Part shown: positions 44,082-55,195 of the stretch, piece by piece | Layout: the number at the start of each line of letters is the position of its first letter | How positions within the stretch are numbered: the stretch's first letter is position 1 | Origin: Neoceratodus forsteri | Lineage: Eukaryota > Chordata > Ceratodontiformes > Ceratodontidae | Assembly (NCBI GenBank): GCA_016271365.2 | Contig: CM057452.1 | Location: forward strand, 1,243,873,001 to 1,243,937,000 | Reading direction: 5' to 3' | Length of the DNA: 64,000 nucleotides | Made by a program: the position numbers and the translations under genes | The notes under the pieces: model-generated | Seen by the model: only the letters and a program-made list of their open reading frames with translations | What the model was told of the DNA's origin: nothing | The model's database searches: none

Positions 44082-45101
44082 CAGGGGCCGGATTATCAAA
44101 GAGCCCTTAGATAGCCACAAATTTGTGACAATCTAGGGCTGCAGCACACCCCAGCTGCATCAGGGATCCTGCACCATATTCAGGAAGAACTGGGTCCCTG
44201 CGCCACAAATCCAGGAGTTGCCACACCCACAGATGTGTGTCAAAACGATCAGTGCACCTGTGGGAAATGCTGCAAGGATCTGACTGCCCCCCATCTGGTG
44301 CAACAGTGGAGGTGCCTGGACAGTTGGGGGCAAACACATGCAAGGTATGTGGGATGCAGGGACAGCATGGGCACCGGGTGCCATAGTGGCGGTTGGTGAG
44401 GGGGTGAGCAGGCATATTAGTGATGTTGCACTCAACGGGGTACCAATTATTGAGCAATATTATCACTGACAAGAAATGGTGATGGGGGGTACAGAGACAC
44501 ATAGTGCCATGGACCCACATGGGCACAGCTTTGACAGAATCACCACCTAGGGCTGTGCCCACAAGGGACCATGACACTCCGTGTTTCTGTAACCCCTCAT
44601 CACCATTCTTTATCAGTGACAGTATCACTTAATAATCGGCACCACCCCACCAGGTGCAACATCATTAATATGCCTGCTACCCCCTCCATAACTGCCACCA
44701 TGGCACCCTGTTAACCTGTGCTACCCGTACACGCTGTCAGGGCCACCTAAAAACAAGTCACCACAGCATTTTGCACTGGCACAAGGGGCTTAGACCAGCT
44801 CATTGCTGATCTATCTTGAGCCCCTTGCTACATTTGCAGCCACAGTGAGGTTTCCTGAATCCCAGAGAAAGGGAAGTTGCAGCTCCACCATGGTGAAAGC
44901 TCCTTTGTGATGTGGCATATCCTCAGTTTTGTCGCAAGGGAGGGCACAGTACCACTTGCACACAGTGGCTCCTGATTCAGCTGCAGACCACGTTTCTGAA
45001 TCAGTACTGTTGCATCTTTTGACACAAGGTGCCAGATTCATCAGACATGTTTGATGCAAGAACTTTGCATCCATCTTAGGGCTTTGAAAATCTGTCCCCA
45101 T
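44082..45101. mobile_element. Non-autonomous TIR DNA transposon, about 1 kb
   Basis: The left end reads CAGGGGCCGGATTATCAAAG, then AGCCCTTAGAT. The right end, reverse-complemented, reads CATGGGGACAGATTTTCAAA, then GCCCTAAGATGG. These are imperfect inverted repeats of about 30 bp. The interior has no transposase homology. CAG-type tips suggest hAT, but I could not match an 8-bp target duplication, so superfamily is open. Confidence 0.6.
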
Positions 45102-45558
45102 GTGTTTATCTGCTCATATGATTTTATGTTTCAATGCACATGTAGGAGTATCAAGTCATGTATTGGATCCAGCCTGATTTTTCATGATGTCAATTCCCTC
45201 TCTCCTGTGGTCATCAAAGTGGTGGTACTGCATCAAAGACTGTAGCCCTCCCTACCAAACAAAGGACAGCATCCTTTGGGATGCTAAATGAGCAACCTCT
45301 GGGATGTTTAATCCCTTATTCCTGCTGGCGCTCTGACACCCCTGGCTCATTCCTGTATTTTGGTCACCAGCATTGCCAGCTGCAGCCCTTCCACTGCGTC
45401 AATGAGCTGGCTCCAACAAGTTGTTTTTATTAATGAGTTATAATCTATTCTAGCATATGTACAGCATGAATCTGAGTAGAAGGAAAATACCTTTTCTTCT
45501 CGTGCTGGTTTCTTACCTGTATGTCATTTTTTAGGTTTAACTCTTAAAAGCAATACAA
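45102..45558. other. No feature recognised
   Basis: Ordinary sequence without a supported gene. Confidence 0.4.
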
Positions 45559-45890
45559 TTGAAATGTATTTTTAGCAAAAATAAGAGGAAAAGGAGAACA
45601 CTATGGTTCTTAAAAGAGGTAGCTGGGAAGATAAGGGCAAAAACATTAGCATTCAGAAGGTATAAGGAGACACAGAGGGAGGAGAATATTGAAGAGTATC
45701 AACAGATGCAGAGGGAGGGAGGGAAAGCAGTCCGGAGTGCAAAGCCACAAATGTAGAAAATAGCCCAGGCTGTGAAGAAAGGGGACAAGACATTTTTTAG
45801 GTACATAAGAGAAAGGAGAAAGACCAGGACAAGCATTGTCAGGCTAAGGAGGGAAGGGGGGATTGTGTGGAGAGGGACCAGTAATCGGAT
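45559..45890 (+). mobile_element. CR1 LINE linker fragment
   Basis: Encodes KNKRKRRTLWFLKEVAGKIR, RRYKETQREENIEEYQ, GGKAVRSAKPQM, then KKGDKTFFRYIRERRK. It is the endonuclease-RT linker of CR1, the same part as at 22795-23085. Truncated on both sides; tandem repeats begin directly after. Confidence 0.8.
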
Positions 45891-45905
45891 CAGAGATCAT
45901 CTGTC

Positions 45906-46680
45906 ACAGTGGAGTCTGAGTTGTCCTGCTTTACCAGCTCTTCAGGACACTCAATAAAAATTTGACAGCAACAATTGTTTCAGCCTGAACTGTACCAAAC
46001 TGTACCAACACCTGCTCCATTGACAACTATAGGACCTTGAACATTCCTCAGTCTGTATTATTTCCCACTGAGTGATTTCCCATTGAGTGCGGGCTTGGAG
46101 GAACCAAGACACAGACTAGAGGGAGCGGGCTTGAGTGATTTAAAAGCCCACACTGCTCATAGTACAACAGAGCCCACCTATAGCCGTGGAGTCTGGGCTG
46201 TCCTGTTTTACCAGCTCTTCGGGACATTCAACAAGAATTTGGCAGCCAGAATTGCTTCAGCCTGAACTATACCAGCACCTGCTCCATTGACAATTACAGG
46301 ATCTTGAACATTCCTCTGTCTGTATTATTTCCTGATGAGTGGGGGATCGGGGGAGCTGGCTACTAGGACATGGACCTGAGGGGGTGGGGCTTGAGTGATT
46401 TAAAAGCCCACGCCACTCACAGTACAACCAAGCCCACCCGTTGTAGCAGAGTCTGAGCTGTCCTGTTTTACCAGCTCTTAGGGGTGCTCAAAAAGAATTT
46501 GGCAGCCAGAATTGCTTTAGCCTGAACTGTACCAGCACCTGCTCCATTGACAACTACAGGACTTTCAGTTTTCCTCGATCTGTGTTATTTCCCATTGAGT
46601 GGAAGCTCAGGGCAGCCAGCTACCAGGACACGGACTTGGGTGATTTAAAAGCCCACGCCACTCACTAGAGTGAGCATGGA
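45906..46680 (+). repeat. Three tandem copies of a repeat of about 265 bp
   Basis: Units start at about 45906, 46183 and 46444 with GTGGAGTCTGAGCTGTCCTG-like sequence. Each contains CACCTGCTCCATTGACAACT and ends near TGATTTAAAAGCCCACGCCA. The first unit has two small internal duplications (ACTGTACCAA and TGAGTGATTTCCCAT). They lie upstream of, and in line with, the L2 LINE that starts near 46980, so they may be its 5' UTR monomers. A satellite relic is the alternative. Confidence 0.75.
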
Positions 46681-47269
46681 GTGGTGTGAGCGCCACTCTG
46701 GGAGAAATTTTAGCAAGTCACTGGTGGTGAGAGCCTGTAGCTGCTGCTTATCTGATTTTAGAACACTGACCTGCTTATGTTAGTAGGTGTTCTTGGCTAT
46801 TTTTGAAGCATAGTGATAGATAAATTCTAACACAAACTTTGTCTCAGTTCTTCAGATCTAGTTGCCCTCAATGTACAAGGGACACATATATAAAAGTTTT
46901 TTTTTTAAATATTTTAGTTATTAATCTGGTTTTATATAGGAGAATGTATATGTGTTGTTGAGACAGCATTTTAAAGATTGAAAAGTTGACATTATTTTTA
47001 CTCGGTTTGTTTATAAGGTTATTAATGTTGGATTTCAGTTTCCATTGTACTGCACTGCTGGACCATACAGAGATAGAAGGTCATGGTGGGTTTGGGGAAG
47101 AATATTTTTTCTCTAACATACTATCACAATTATCTTACTGTTTATTAAGACATCCTGTTTTGTATGGATGTCTTTCTAAACAGACCGTATTAGACCTTTT
47201 ATTGTTCTGAACCTATAACTGCTATTTTTACCAATTCTTCTTTCAGTTGGTTGCTTCTATTAATATCTG

Positions 47270-48790
47270 GGGACATTGAGATTAAACCTGGTCCCCCCAT
47301 TAAGGAGCAACTTTGCCTACAGAAAGTTTGAACTTAAGGGGCACTAGATTTGCAAATTTAAACACAAGCAGTTTCCTGCACAAGAATTCAGAAATTGAGG
47401 CATGGCTCTCACTGTACAAGCATAATATTTTTAGTTCAACAGAAACATGGCTAAAACCAACTATACAAGATAACGTGCCATACTGAAGGATACAAATTGA
47501 TTAGGAAGGATAGAGCAGGGAAAAAGAAGGGTGGGGGGAATAGCGGTTTATACTAGAGTAAACGTAGAAGTAGCAGTGCAAAATATATCTTTTAACTCTA
47601 CAACTGCATGTGAATGGTTGTTTATGGAACTGATATTGAGAGACTCCACTAAAGTTAATTTTTGCACAGTATGCAATCTCCCTACACCAGGAAAGAAAGA
47701 ATTGACAGAATTTTTCACTATGATCATACACCGAGGGTGTGTAAAAAAACTGAATGTCAACCGCCTACATAAGTTTTATTTTTTATAATAACTGGTGCAA
47801 AAAAGATTACCTTACATTATGGTAATTAGTTCCAGTCGGGTAAAGTAAATCACGATCTGAGGAATAAAGCAAAAAAAAAAAACTCGAAAAAATAGATTTT
47901 TTTAAAAAGTTTATATTGTTTGCCAAGTCCTTTCACTTCAGTTTGTGTTGTTTCATCATCTAGATGGGAAGGGTCTTTACAGTCACTGTGGAACCGAGGT
48001 GAAAGTTCATGCCACCATCTCGAGGTTTTTCTATGATCACACACCTTGGGTGTTTAAAAAAACTTCATATTAACCACCTACATATGCATTATTCTATATT
48101 TCTTTAATCACAGGAGAAATTCCTCAGATTTGTAAAAAAACTGTAATTAAACCAATACCAAAAACAGGTTCACTACCAGATCTGGACAATCATTGTCCAG
48201 TATCTAGTTTGTCTCTTTTTAGTAAAATAAAAAAAAATAATGAACAAATCATTGAATATTTGTGGGCTAATGGACTTCAATCTCCAGAGCAGATTGGTTT
48301 TCAAAAATCCTTTAGTATAAGTATAGCCTTGGCATGCTTTACAGACCACACCTTAAGGTCTATGGATCAGAATAAACTTACTGGTATGGTCTTTGTGGAT
48401 TTGCCAAAGGCGTTTGATTTAGTACACCATCCCATGCGATTCCAGAGGCTGATAGACCTTGGCCTGGCTGAATCACCTTGTGGGTGGTTCCAAAGTTACC
48501 TCACAAATTGTCATTTGAAGGTTGATTATAGTGGCTCATACATTAACACTCATATTTTAGAGCAAGAAGTCCCTCAGGGTCCATTTTAGGACCCCTAATA
48601 TTTTTGATATAGATTGACTCTATGTCAAACATCTCCACACAGTCAGATTTGTTGCTGTATGCTGGCGATATTATTCTCTTTACTAGTGTCACATCAGCGG
48701 AAGTAATTAACTCCTCTTTGAACATAGACTTCTCAGTTCTGAACACTTGGCTTCTGCAGCATCGTCTGTTGTTAAACACTAACAAGACTA
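47270..48790 (+). pseudogene. L2 ORF2: decayed endonuclease and RT N-terminal part
   Basis: The endonuclease is barely readable (FSSTETWLKP-like at 47430, GGG block at 47530). RT: GEIPQICKKTVIKPIPKTGS, GLQSPEQIGFQKSFS, MVFVDLPKAFDLVHHPM, QEVPQGPF with a stop, then LLLYAGDIILFTS where YADD has become YAGD, so the enzyme is dead. HRLLLNTNKTK ends at the insertion site. A 70-bp segment at 47722-47790 is repeated at 48030-48105. Confidence 0.8.
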
Positions 48791-49187
48791 AGGCTGGGAT
48801 ATTCAAAGGTGTTGTGCATGGTGCAACAGGGTTGCACCATGCACAACCTACCAATGCGTCGGGGCACACCTGTAATGTATGCGGCACAAGTGCAGGGGCA
48901 TGCCTATGCATATGCGGCACATCCCAATATTCAGCCCGGGATGTGCGGAGCATATGCAGGCACAACCCTTCCTTGCGCCACTCAGGGGGGTGCAATGTTG
49001 TGCCTGTACAAACAGGGAACATGTCGGGGACACCCACAAGCAGGCTGCTGTACTGCTAGGTGCAACACAGTAGCCGCCTGCTGTGGGTGGCCACCCGACC
49101 TCCCAAAACACTGATCTATGCACCTGCCTAGGGAGCGTTGTGGTCCCCCCCGCCCCTTCACCCGCTCGTGGGCATAAGTGTATAATC

Positions 49188-49510
49188 TCCCTGGTGGTCC
49201 AGTGGAACTTACCCCTTCGTCTGATCATGGGCATAAGTGTATATTCTCACAGGTGGTCCAGTGAACCCTAACCCATTGCCTGATCACATGCATATTAATA
49301 ACATCTCCCTGGTGGTCCAGTGGACCAATTCTATGTGCCCTATCATGGGCATGTAATGAACTATTCCCTGGTGGTCCAGTGGACCACTATCCCTTGCCTG
49401 ATCATGGGCATGTAATGAATTATTCCCTGGTGATCCAGTGGACCGATCTCCTTCACCCCACCCGTGGACATTTGACAAATCCCCTAGTGGTCCAGTGGTA
49501 CCCCCCTCAC
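49188..49510 (+). repeat. Minisatellite, left arm, period about 59 bp
   Basis: Six units starting at about 49188, 49248, 49306, 49365, 49424 and 49482. Each begins TCCCTGGTGGTCCAGTGGAC, then contains GCCTGATCATGGGCATGTAA or a variant. Confidence 0.85.
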
Positions 49511-49899
49511 CACCTGCCCACTAAGTCCCCTGTCACTCTGCATCCCCCCCAGTCAGCAGCTGGTGGTAGTTCCCCACCTGCAAGCTGCCCGGCTGCCCGC
49601 AGACTGACAGTGTGCCGTATGGCTGTACGCCTATTGGTCCACTGCATGGGCCGATGGGCATGCAGACCATACAGTACTACACAGTCCCGGAATGTGAATG
49701 AACGTTCATTCACATTTTGGGACTGTGTATGACTCTATGGTCTGAATGCGCCGTTGACCCGCGAGTGGACCTCAAGCGTACAGCCGTACTGCTGCTCTGT
49801 CAGTCAGCTGCGCAGCAAGCGCGGCTTGAGGGTGGGGAACTGTCACCTGCTGCTGACCGGGAGGTAAGGGGGCAGGGACTCAGTGGGCGGTGGGAGGGG

Positions 49900-50225
49900 A
49901 TACCACTGACCACCAGGGGTTTGTCAAATGCCCATGGGCAGGTGATGGAGATTAGTCCACTGGGCCACCAGGAATAATTCATTACATGCCCATGATCGAT
50001 TATGGATAGTGGTCCACTGGACCACCAGGGAATATTCATTACATGCCCACTGTCGGGCACAGGGGATTGGTCCAATGGACCACCAGGGAGATGTCAGTCA
50101 TATGCCAGCAACTGGGCGATGGGGTAGTGTCCACTGGATCACCAGGGAGATTATACACTTATGCCCACAATCAGGTGAAGGGGATCAGTCCACTGGATCA
50201 CCAGGGCATCTACATTCACATGCCT
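49900..50225 (-). repeat. Minisatellite, right arm, inverted copy
   Basis: The same unit in reverse complement (GTCCACTGGACCACCAGGGA, TTACATGCCCATGATC), at least five units. Mirrors the left-arm array about the centre at 49703/49704. Confidence 0.85.
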
Positions 50226-50668
50226 GTGATAGGGTGATGGGGCATGGTGCCCACCGAGTGGCAGGGGGGCGTCGGTCCCTGACAGCTGCAGCCTGGCAGG
50301 CCGCCAGGTGCAAGTCACCGGGGATCAGTGCACCACATGCAAATGGGGCCATAATGGCATGCAAATGGCCCCATTTGTGCCTTGCATGCATTATGGCCTC
50401 ATTTGCATGCCCAGTGCTGAAAATTGCGGTTAATGTACCTAGCACAACAGCACTTGCACTGGCGCATCCCCGGCTCTCCTTCTGCCACTCAAGTTGGCAC
50501 AGTGCCACTGCGCCATGTGCATTGCATGCACACTCAGTGCCATATTCAATGGTGCTGAGCCATGGCGCAGCACCATTGAATATCGCCTGGACCATGCCCT
50601 GGCTCAACCCAGTTGCATTGTCCCCAGGCTTGCGCCCCTGCCTGGCGCAGTCTGAATATCCCTAGCCC

Positions 50669-51350
50669 TAAATGTATAATATTTGGATCCAAACCTAAAT
50701 TATCCAATTGTCAGCCTCTACAAATATTTGATTTGGCTAGAACGATGCTGAAGCAGTTAACTGAATTCAAGTATCTGGGAGTCTTGCTTGACTCAAATTT
50801 AGCATTTTCTGCTCATATTAAGAACACTTAAGCCTGGAAATTAGAAACTAGGTGCCTTGCATAGACTGAAAGACTGTTTACCTAGAAAGCCCCTGGCAAT
50901 AATCTCTAAGGGTGTACCTTTACCTACTTTATAGTAAAACTCATTTTCATTGACAATGTTTTCAGGTACTGATTTAAACCTAATAATCAGGACATTTAAT
51001 GCTATCTGTCGATTTGCTACAGTTAGATCATATAATTCTCATCATTGCTTATTATATAATGAAACTGGTTGGTTACCACCAAAGTTGAGTTTTCTGTAAA
51101 CTCTTGGTTGTTCAGCTGATAACCTATTAAGAACAAAACATCTATCTCCACTATTTTAGTCAAGTTGAGTTCAGGAAAGAAAGCAGATTATTAAGATCTT
51201 ATTCCAATTCACATTTACAAATTCCAAAGATCTCAACTTCAATGGGTGAGCATGATTTTTCTGTGTAGGTGCCTAAACTTTGGAATACACTACCTCCATC
51301 GTGCCTTAATGTAATCGGTCATTTAAATTTTAAAACTCAGTTAAACACGT
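50669..51350 (+). pseudogene. L2 ORF2: RT C-terminal part after the insertion
   Basis: Continues with CIIFGSKPKLSNCQPLQIF, LTEFKYLGVLLDSNLAFSAH and, after stops, HHCLLYNETGWLPPKLSF. The order matches other L2 C-termini in the window (for example NETGWLPLHLRAQYQ at 35130). Several stops. Confidence 0.8.
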
Positions 51351-51548
51351 ATTTATTGCAACAACCTAAATGTGAATGTTTTTAATGCTGCATGTTATAC
51401 ATGTACTGTATGTTATATAATTTGGATTGTATTTTGTTGTTCCCTCTTAGCCACACTTTTAGTGGCTCTGGGTCATTCCTGAAAAGGGGCCTTTGGCTCA
51501 GTGTACTTACCCGGTCAATAAAGTGAATGAACAAATAAATAAATAAAA

Positions 51549-53288
51549 GCAGACATTTTGAACAAACATTTTTGTTCAGTATTTACAAAGGAAGAAGAAG
51601 GTGGGGAACCACAGTTAAGTGACAGGAGCATTGAAGGAAGGGAGGTGGGCACCATTCCATTTACAGAGGAGAGAGTCCTGAAGGAACTCATAAATCCAAA
51701 AGTGTTCAAGGCAATGGAGCCAGATGGGATACATCCTAGGATATTGAAGGAGCTTAAAGTGGTGCTGGCTGCACCACTGACAGTTCTATTCAGCCACCCA
51801 CTGGAGATGGGAGTCGTTATGGTGGACTGGAGGAGGGCAGATGTAGTCCTACTTCACAAAGGTGGTAAGAGGGAGGGGGCTGGCAACTACAGGCCAGTCA
51901 GCCTGACTTCAGTGAAGGGGAAATTAATGGAATCCCTACTGAAGGAATGGATCAAGGAATATCTAAAATCCAGAGGCTTACAGGATCTGAGGCAGCATGG
52001 ATTCACTTAAGGGGAGGTCACGTCAAACAAATCTGATAGATTTATTTGACTGGGTGGCTAGGGAGTTAGATCAGGGTGGAGCAGTGGACGTGGCCTACCT
52101 AGATTTCAGCAAGGTCTTCTACACTGTTCCACATAGGAGACTCATAAACAAGCTAGGCAAACTGGGAGTGGAAACTAACATGGTTAACTGGGTATGAAAT
52201 TGCTTGTGGGATAGGTGACAAAGGGGGTGGTAAATGGAGTTCACTCTGAGGAAGAGAGGGTGATCAGTGGGATGTCACAAGGATCAGTACTGGGACCAGT
52301 CCTCTTTAATGTCTTTATTAGTGACATTGCAGAGGGGTTAGAAGGAAAATAATTCCTTTTTGCAGGTGACACAAAGATGTGCAAAAGGGTAGACACTCTG
52401 GGGTGGGAGTAGAAAAAATGAAGAGGGATCTAAGAAAGCATGAGGAGTGATCAAGAGCATGGCAACTAAATTTCAATGCAAAGATGTGCAAAATCATGCA
52501 CTTGGGGCACAGGAACCCAGGGGCAGAGTACAAGATGAGGGGAGTGGTACTGGTGACCACCAAACAGGAAAGAGTTCTGGGGGTAACCATATCTGCTGAC
52601 CTAAATGTGGCCAAACAATGTGACAAGGCAATAGGGAGAGTCAGTGGGATGCTAGGGTGCATAGGGATGGGTATCACCAGCAGAAAGAAGGCGGTAGTGT
52701 TACCGCCGTACAAATAATTGGTGAGACCTCATCTAGAGTAATGTGTCCAGTTCTGGAGACCGCATCTCTGGAAGGACATAGAGTAGAGGCGGTCCAGTAG
52801 AGAGCAACTAAAATGTGACATGGTCTGTATCAAAAGGCCTGTGATGAGATAGTAAAGGGCCTCAATATGTACACCCTGGAGGAAAGGAGGGAAGGGGGGA
52901 TATGATAGAGATATTCAAATGTATCACAGGTAGAAATAAGGCACAAGTGGGTAGCATTTTACAGAGAAAAAAGATGTTCAAGAACAAGGGGTCATGCTAC
53001 GAAGCTTGAGGGGGATAGACTCATTTGAAACGTGAGAAAATACTTTTTCACAGAAATGGTGGTGGATGCATGGAACAGCCTCCCAGAGGTGGTGATGGGA
53101 CAAAAACTGATGAAATTCAAGAATGCATAGAATGGGCACAAGGGAACCTTAGCAGGGAGGAAAGACATGGTAAAAGCCTGAGATCAAGTAGTATTACAGT
53201 AGGTAGGGAAAATGGGCAGACTCGATGGGCCAATTGGTCCTTCTCTGCCGTCAAATTCTCTGTTTCTATGTTTTAATGTTTCTATGCA
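51549..53288 (+). mobile_element. CR1 LINE, 5'-truncated
   Basis: Begins in the RT linker directly after the A-rich L2 tail and ends with the CR1 3' end: GGGCAGACTCGATGGGCCAA, then TTCTCTGTTTCTATG at 53270-53288. About 1.74 kb. 89 bases before the end it still encodes FHRNGGGCMEQPPR, a decayed form of the FFTE..VDAWNSLP block. Confidence 0.9.
51558..52720 (+). pseudogene. CR1 reverse transcriptase
   Basis: MNKHFCSVFTKEEEGGEPQL, MEPDGIHPRILKELKVVLAA, GNYRPVSLTSVKGKLMESLL, RQHGFT. After a frame break come RQTNLIDLFDWVARELDQGG, VAYLDFSKVFYTVPHRRL (SKAFD has become SKVFY), and further on LFAGDTKMC in place of FADDT, so catalytic residues are damaged. Then VLGVTISADLNVAKQCDKAI and SGMLGCIGMGITS. 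Confidence 0.85.
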
Positions 53289-54179
53289 TAATTCATCAAC
53301 TATACAGTATATCCCATAATGCTTTACAGCAGGATGCAAACTACTAGGAAAAACAATAAACTGCATACAGAGTTTCTGTAAATAAGTTTCAATACCCAAT
53401 TTGAATTGCTATTCATCTTCAGCTTTCGATACCTTTAAGAAAAATAATGCTACTGTTGGTCAAAGGTCATTTTGCTACTCTATGGCAAAGCTGTGGAATA
53501 CATTTCTGACTGCTTGATTGCTGCTAAAATTGTGCTGCATTTAGATTTTATATGACTCTTGTTAGTTAATACTTGTTATTGTTCTGACATTTTTTTTATG
53601 TTTCAATGTTGTCTTTGTGTTTCCTTGTAATTTCCAGTCCCCTTTAAAAATGGATACTGCATGTCCTTGGGTTCTTACCTGGCTACCAATATTTCAAGTA
53701 AATAATTATGTAGTGGTTGAGTCAGGTAACAGAGGTGCGTTTTGGGTGCAGTTTTCATTTCCTTCAACTTGACATGATCGGTAACTGTGTTATTTCAGGG
53801 ATTTCTCCCCATTGGCTGGAATTTCAGAGGCAGCAGCAGGTACATTTTGTTTAGCTGAGGTGTTTGTGTCACAGCTGGAGGGAGGGGGACATTTTCAGAG
53901 TTGTCTGCTAAAATATGTGACCAGTTGCAATGGTCTGACAATGTCGGACCCAAGTAGCTTTGTAAGCATGAGTTGCATTTGTGGCCTGTAAAGGTCATGA
54001 TTTCTCATGATTGCCAGCCAGCTGAGGACAGGAGCTGAACAGCAGTGCTATGGAGGCAGTGATTAGTTTAAATACAGTTCAGTTTTAAAATTCTGTGCAG
54101 TATCCTTGACAGACAGCTTACCCCCATTGTTTCAGGGTTCACCAAGTGTCCTCAGTTTCCAACTGTTCTGCTGTTAGGC
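53289..54179. other. Mostly unannotated; possible L2 tail relic
   Basis: Around 53400-53530 the translation RSFCYSMAKLWNTFL resembles the end of an L2 RT (RSFxxxAxxLWNSLP). Too degraded for a firm call. The rest shows nothing. Confidence 0.35.
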
Positions 54180-54181
54180 AT

Positions 54182-54182
54182 C

Positions 54183-54229
<47 letters not shown>

Positions 54230-55195
54230 AACATTGTTTATATAGTGCCCCATTCCAGGGACTCTGAGCGCTGAAAAAAATTTAAAAATCAACAAACATC
54301 ATTGCCACTATATATAATAATAAGAGAACATGTAGCAGAGCACAACATAAAACTCTATCATTATTAAAATGCTTCAGTAAAAGATTGTCAGTTCATTTGC
54401 AGCTTACATACTAAAAGCCTGGTTAAATAAAAACATTTTTAACCCCTTTTTAAAGGATTCCACCCAGGGTGCCTCCTGTAGATGTCTAGGCAGAGAGTTC
54501 CACAGGGTTTGTGTGGCCACTGAAAATGCACAGTCCCCAGAATGCCGCAACCTTGCCCTGGGAACCACAAGGAGGCCACCCTCAGAGGAACTGAGAGACT
54601 GGGACAGGCAGAGAGGAACAAGGAGGTCTTGCAGGTAGTCTGGCACACCTTTATGCAGGGCTTTATAGGTCATTAATCCAATTCTGAAGGCAATCCTCCA
54701 CCAAACTAGTAGCCAGTGCAGTTCGTGGAGAATGGGCACAATAGTTCTGATCTCAAAGCACCCATTAATTATCTAGCCACTGCATTCTGCACCAGCTGCA
54801 ATCTGCAGAGATTGCCTCCAGATAGCCCCAGGTACAGGGCATTCCAGTAATCCAGGCTGTATGTGACAAAAGCATGCACCAGAGTTGACAGGTCCTCAGC
54901 TGGTATAAGGGCCCAGATCCGGGCAATGTTCCTCTGGTGGTAATAACCACTTTTGATGACGGCTGACACCTGTGCATCAAGTGTCAGACCATCATCGAGG
55001 ACCACTTCCAGATCCTTAACCCAGATGGAGGGGGTCAGGAAAACACCCTCCAATACGAGACTGGAGGTATCTCCAAGTCCCCCCCCCATCACAGCAATGA
55101 CCAGGATCCACTACCAATATCTCTGTCTTGTCAGTGTTGAGTAGTAGTCAATTGTAAGTCATCCAGTTCTGGATTTCCTCCAGGCAGGGTGAAGA
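54182..55195 (-). mobile_element. L2 (Maui-like) LINE 3' fragment with GATA tail
   Basis: The tail at 54182-54230 is (GATA)n on the plus strand, then TTTATATAGTGCCCCATTCC. Coding sequence runs from 55195 to 54404. The same family provides the fragment at 19797-22212. Confidence 0.85.
54404..55190 (-). pseudogene. L2 reverse transcriptase C-terminal part
   Basis: Blocks: CLEEIQNWMTYN, then after a stop LLLNTDKTEILVVDP, then (from 55092) VKDLEVVLDDGLTLDAQVSA, YYHQRNIARIWALIP, LVHAFVTYSLDYWNALYLGL, LQLVQNAVAR. After another frame change: LHELHWLLVWWRIAFRIGL, YKALHKGVPDYLQDLLVPL, LWNSLPRHLQEAPWVESFKK and a stop at 54404. This is the classic L2 C-terminal order (LHWLPV, TYKALHG, NSLP). No palm domain, so 5'-truncated. 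Confidence 0.85.

Larger units (their letters stand above)
48791..50668. mobile_element. Foldback element with Harbinger-like ends
   Basis: The left end is AGGCTGGGATATTCAAAGG. The right end, reverse-complemented, is AGGGCTAGGGATATTCAGA, like the Harbinger tip at 9561. The whole element is a large imperfect palindrome of 0.91 and 0.97 kb arms. The centre is a perfect 26-bp palindrome (49691-49716) flanked by matching GTCCCGG/TTGGGAC. Each arm carries an array of about 59-bp repeats in opposite orientation. Insertion into L2 left CTAA (or TAA) on both sides. No transposase gene; it must be moved in trans. Confidence 0.8.
46980..51548 (+). mobile_element. L2 LINE, interrupted by a foldback element
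   Basis: The N-terminal leader near 47270 translates to SGDIEIKPGP-like sequence, typical of L2. A decayed endonuclease follows, RT to 48790, then the insertion 48791-50668, then RT C-terminus to about 51350. The 3' UTR has CCTTTGGCTCAGTGTACTTA and the tail AATAAATAAATAAA (51530-51548). Rejoining 48790 and 50669 restores NKTK|CIIFGSKPKLS in frame. Confidence 0.85.

Noticed and set aside
44107..44628. 173-codon minus-strand frame in the TIR element
   Set aside because: Cys/His-rich but not in zinc-finger spacing, and no transposase motif.
19799..54231. CRISPR-like regular repeats
   Set aside because: The tetranucleotide arrays are LINE tails; the other regular arrays lack unique spacers of constant size, and the setting is eukaryotic.
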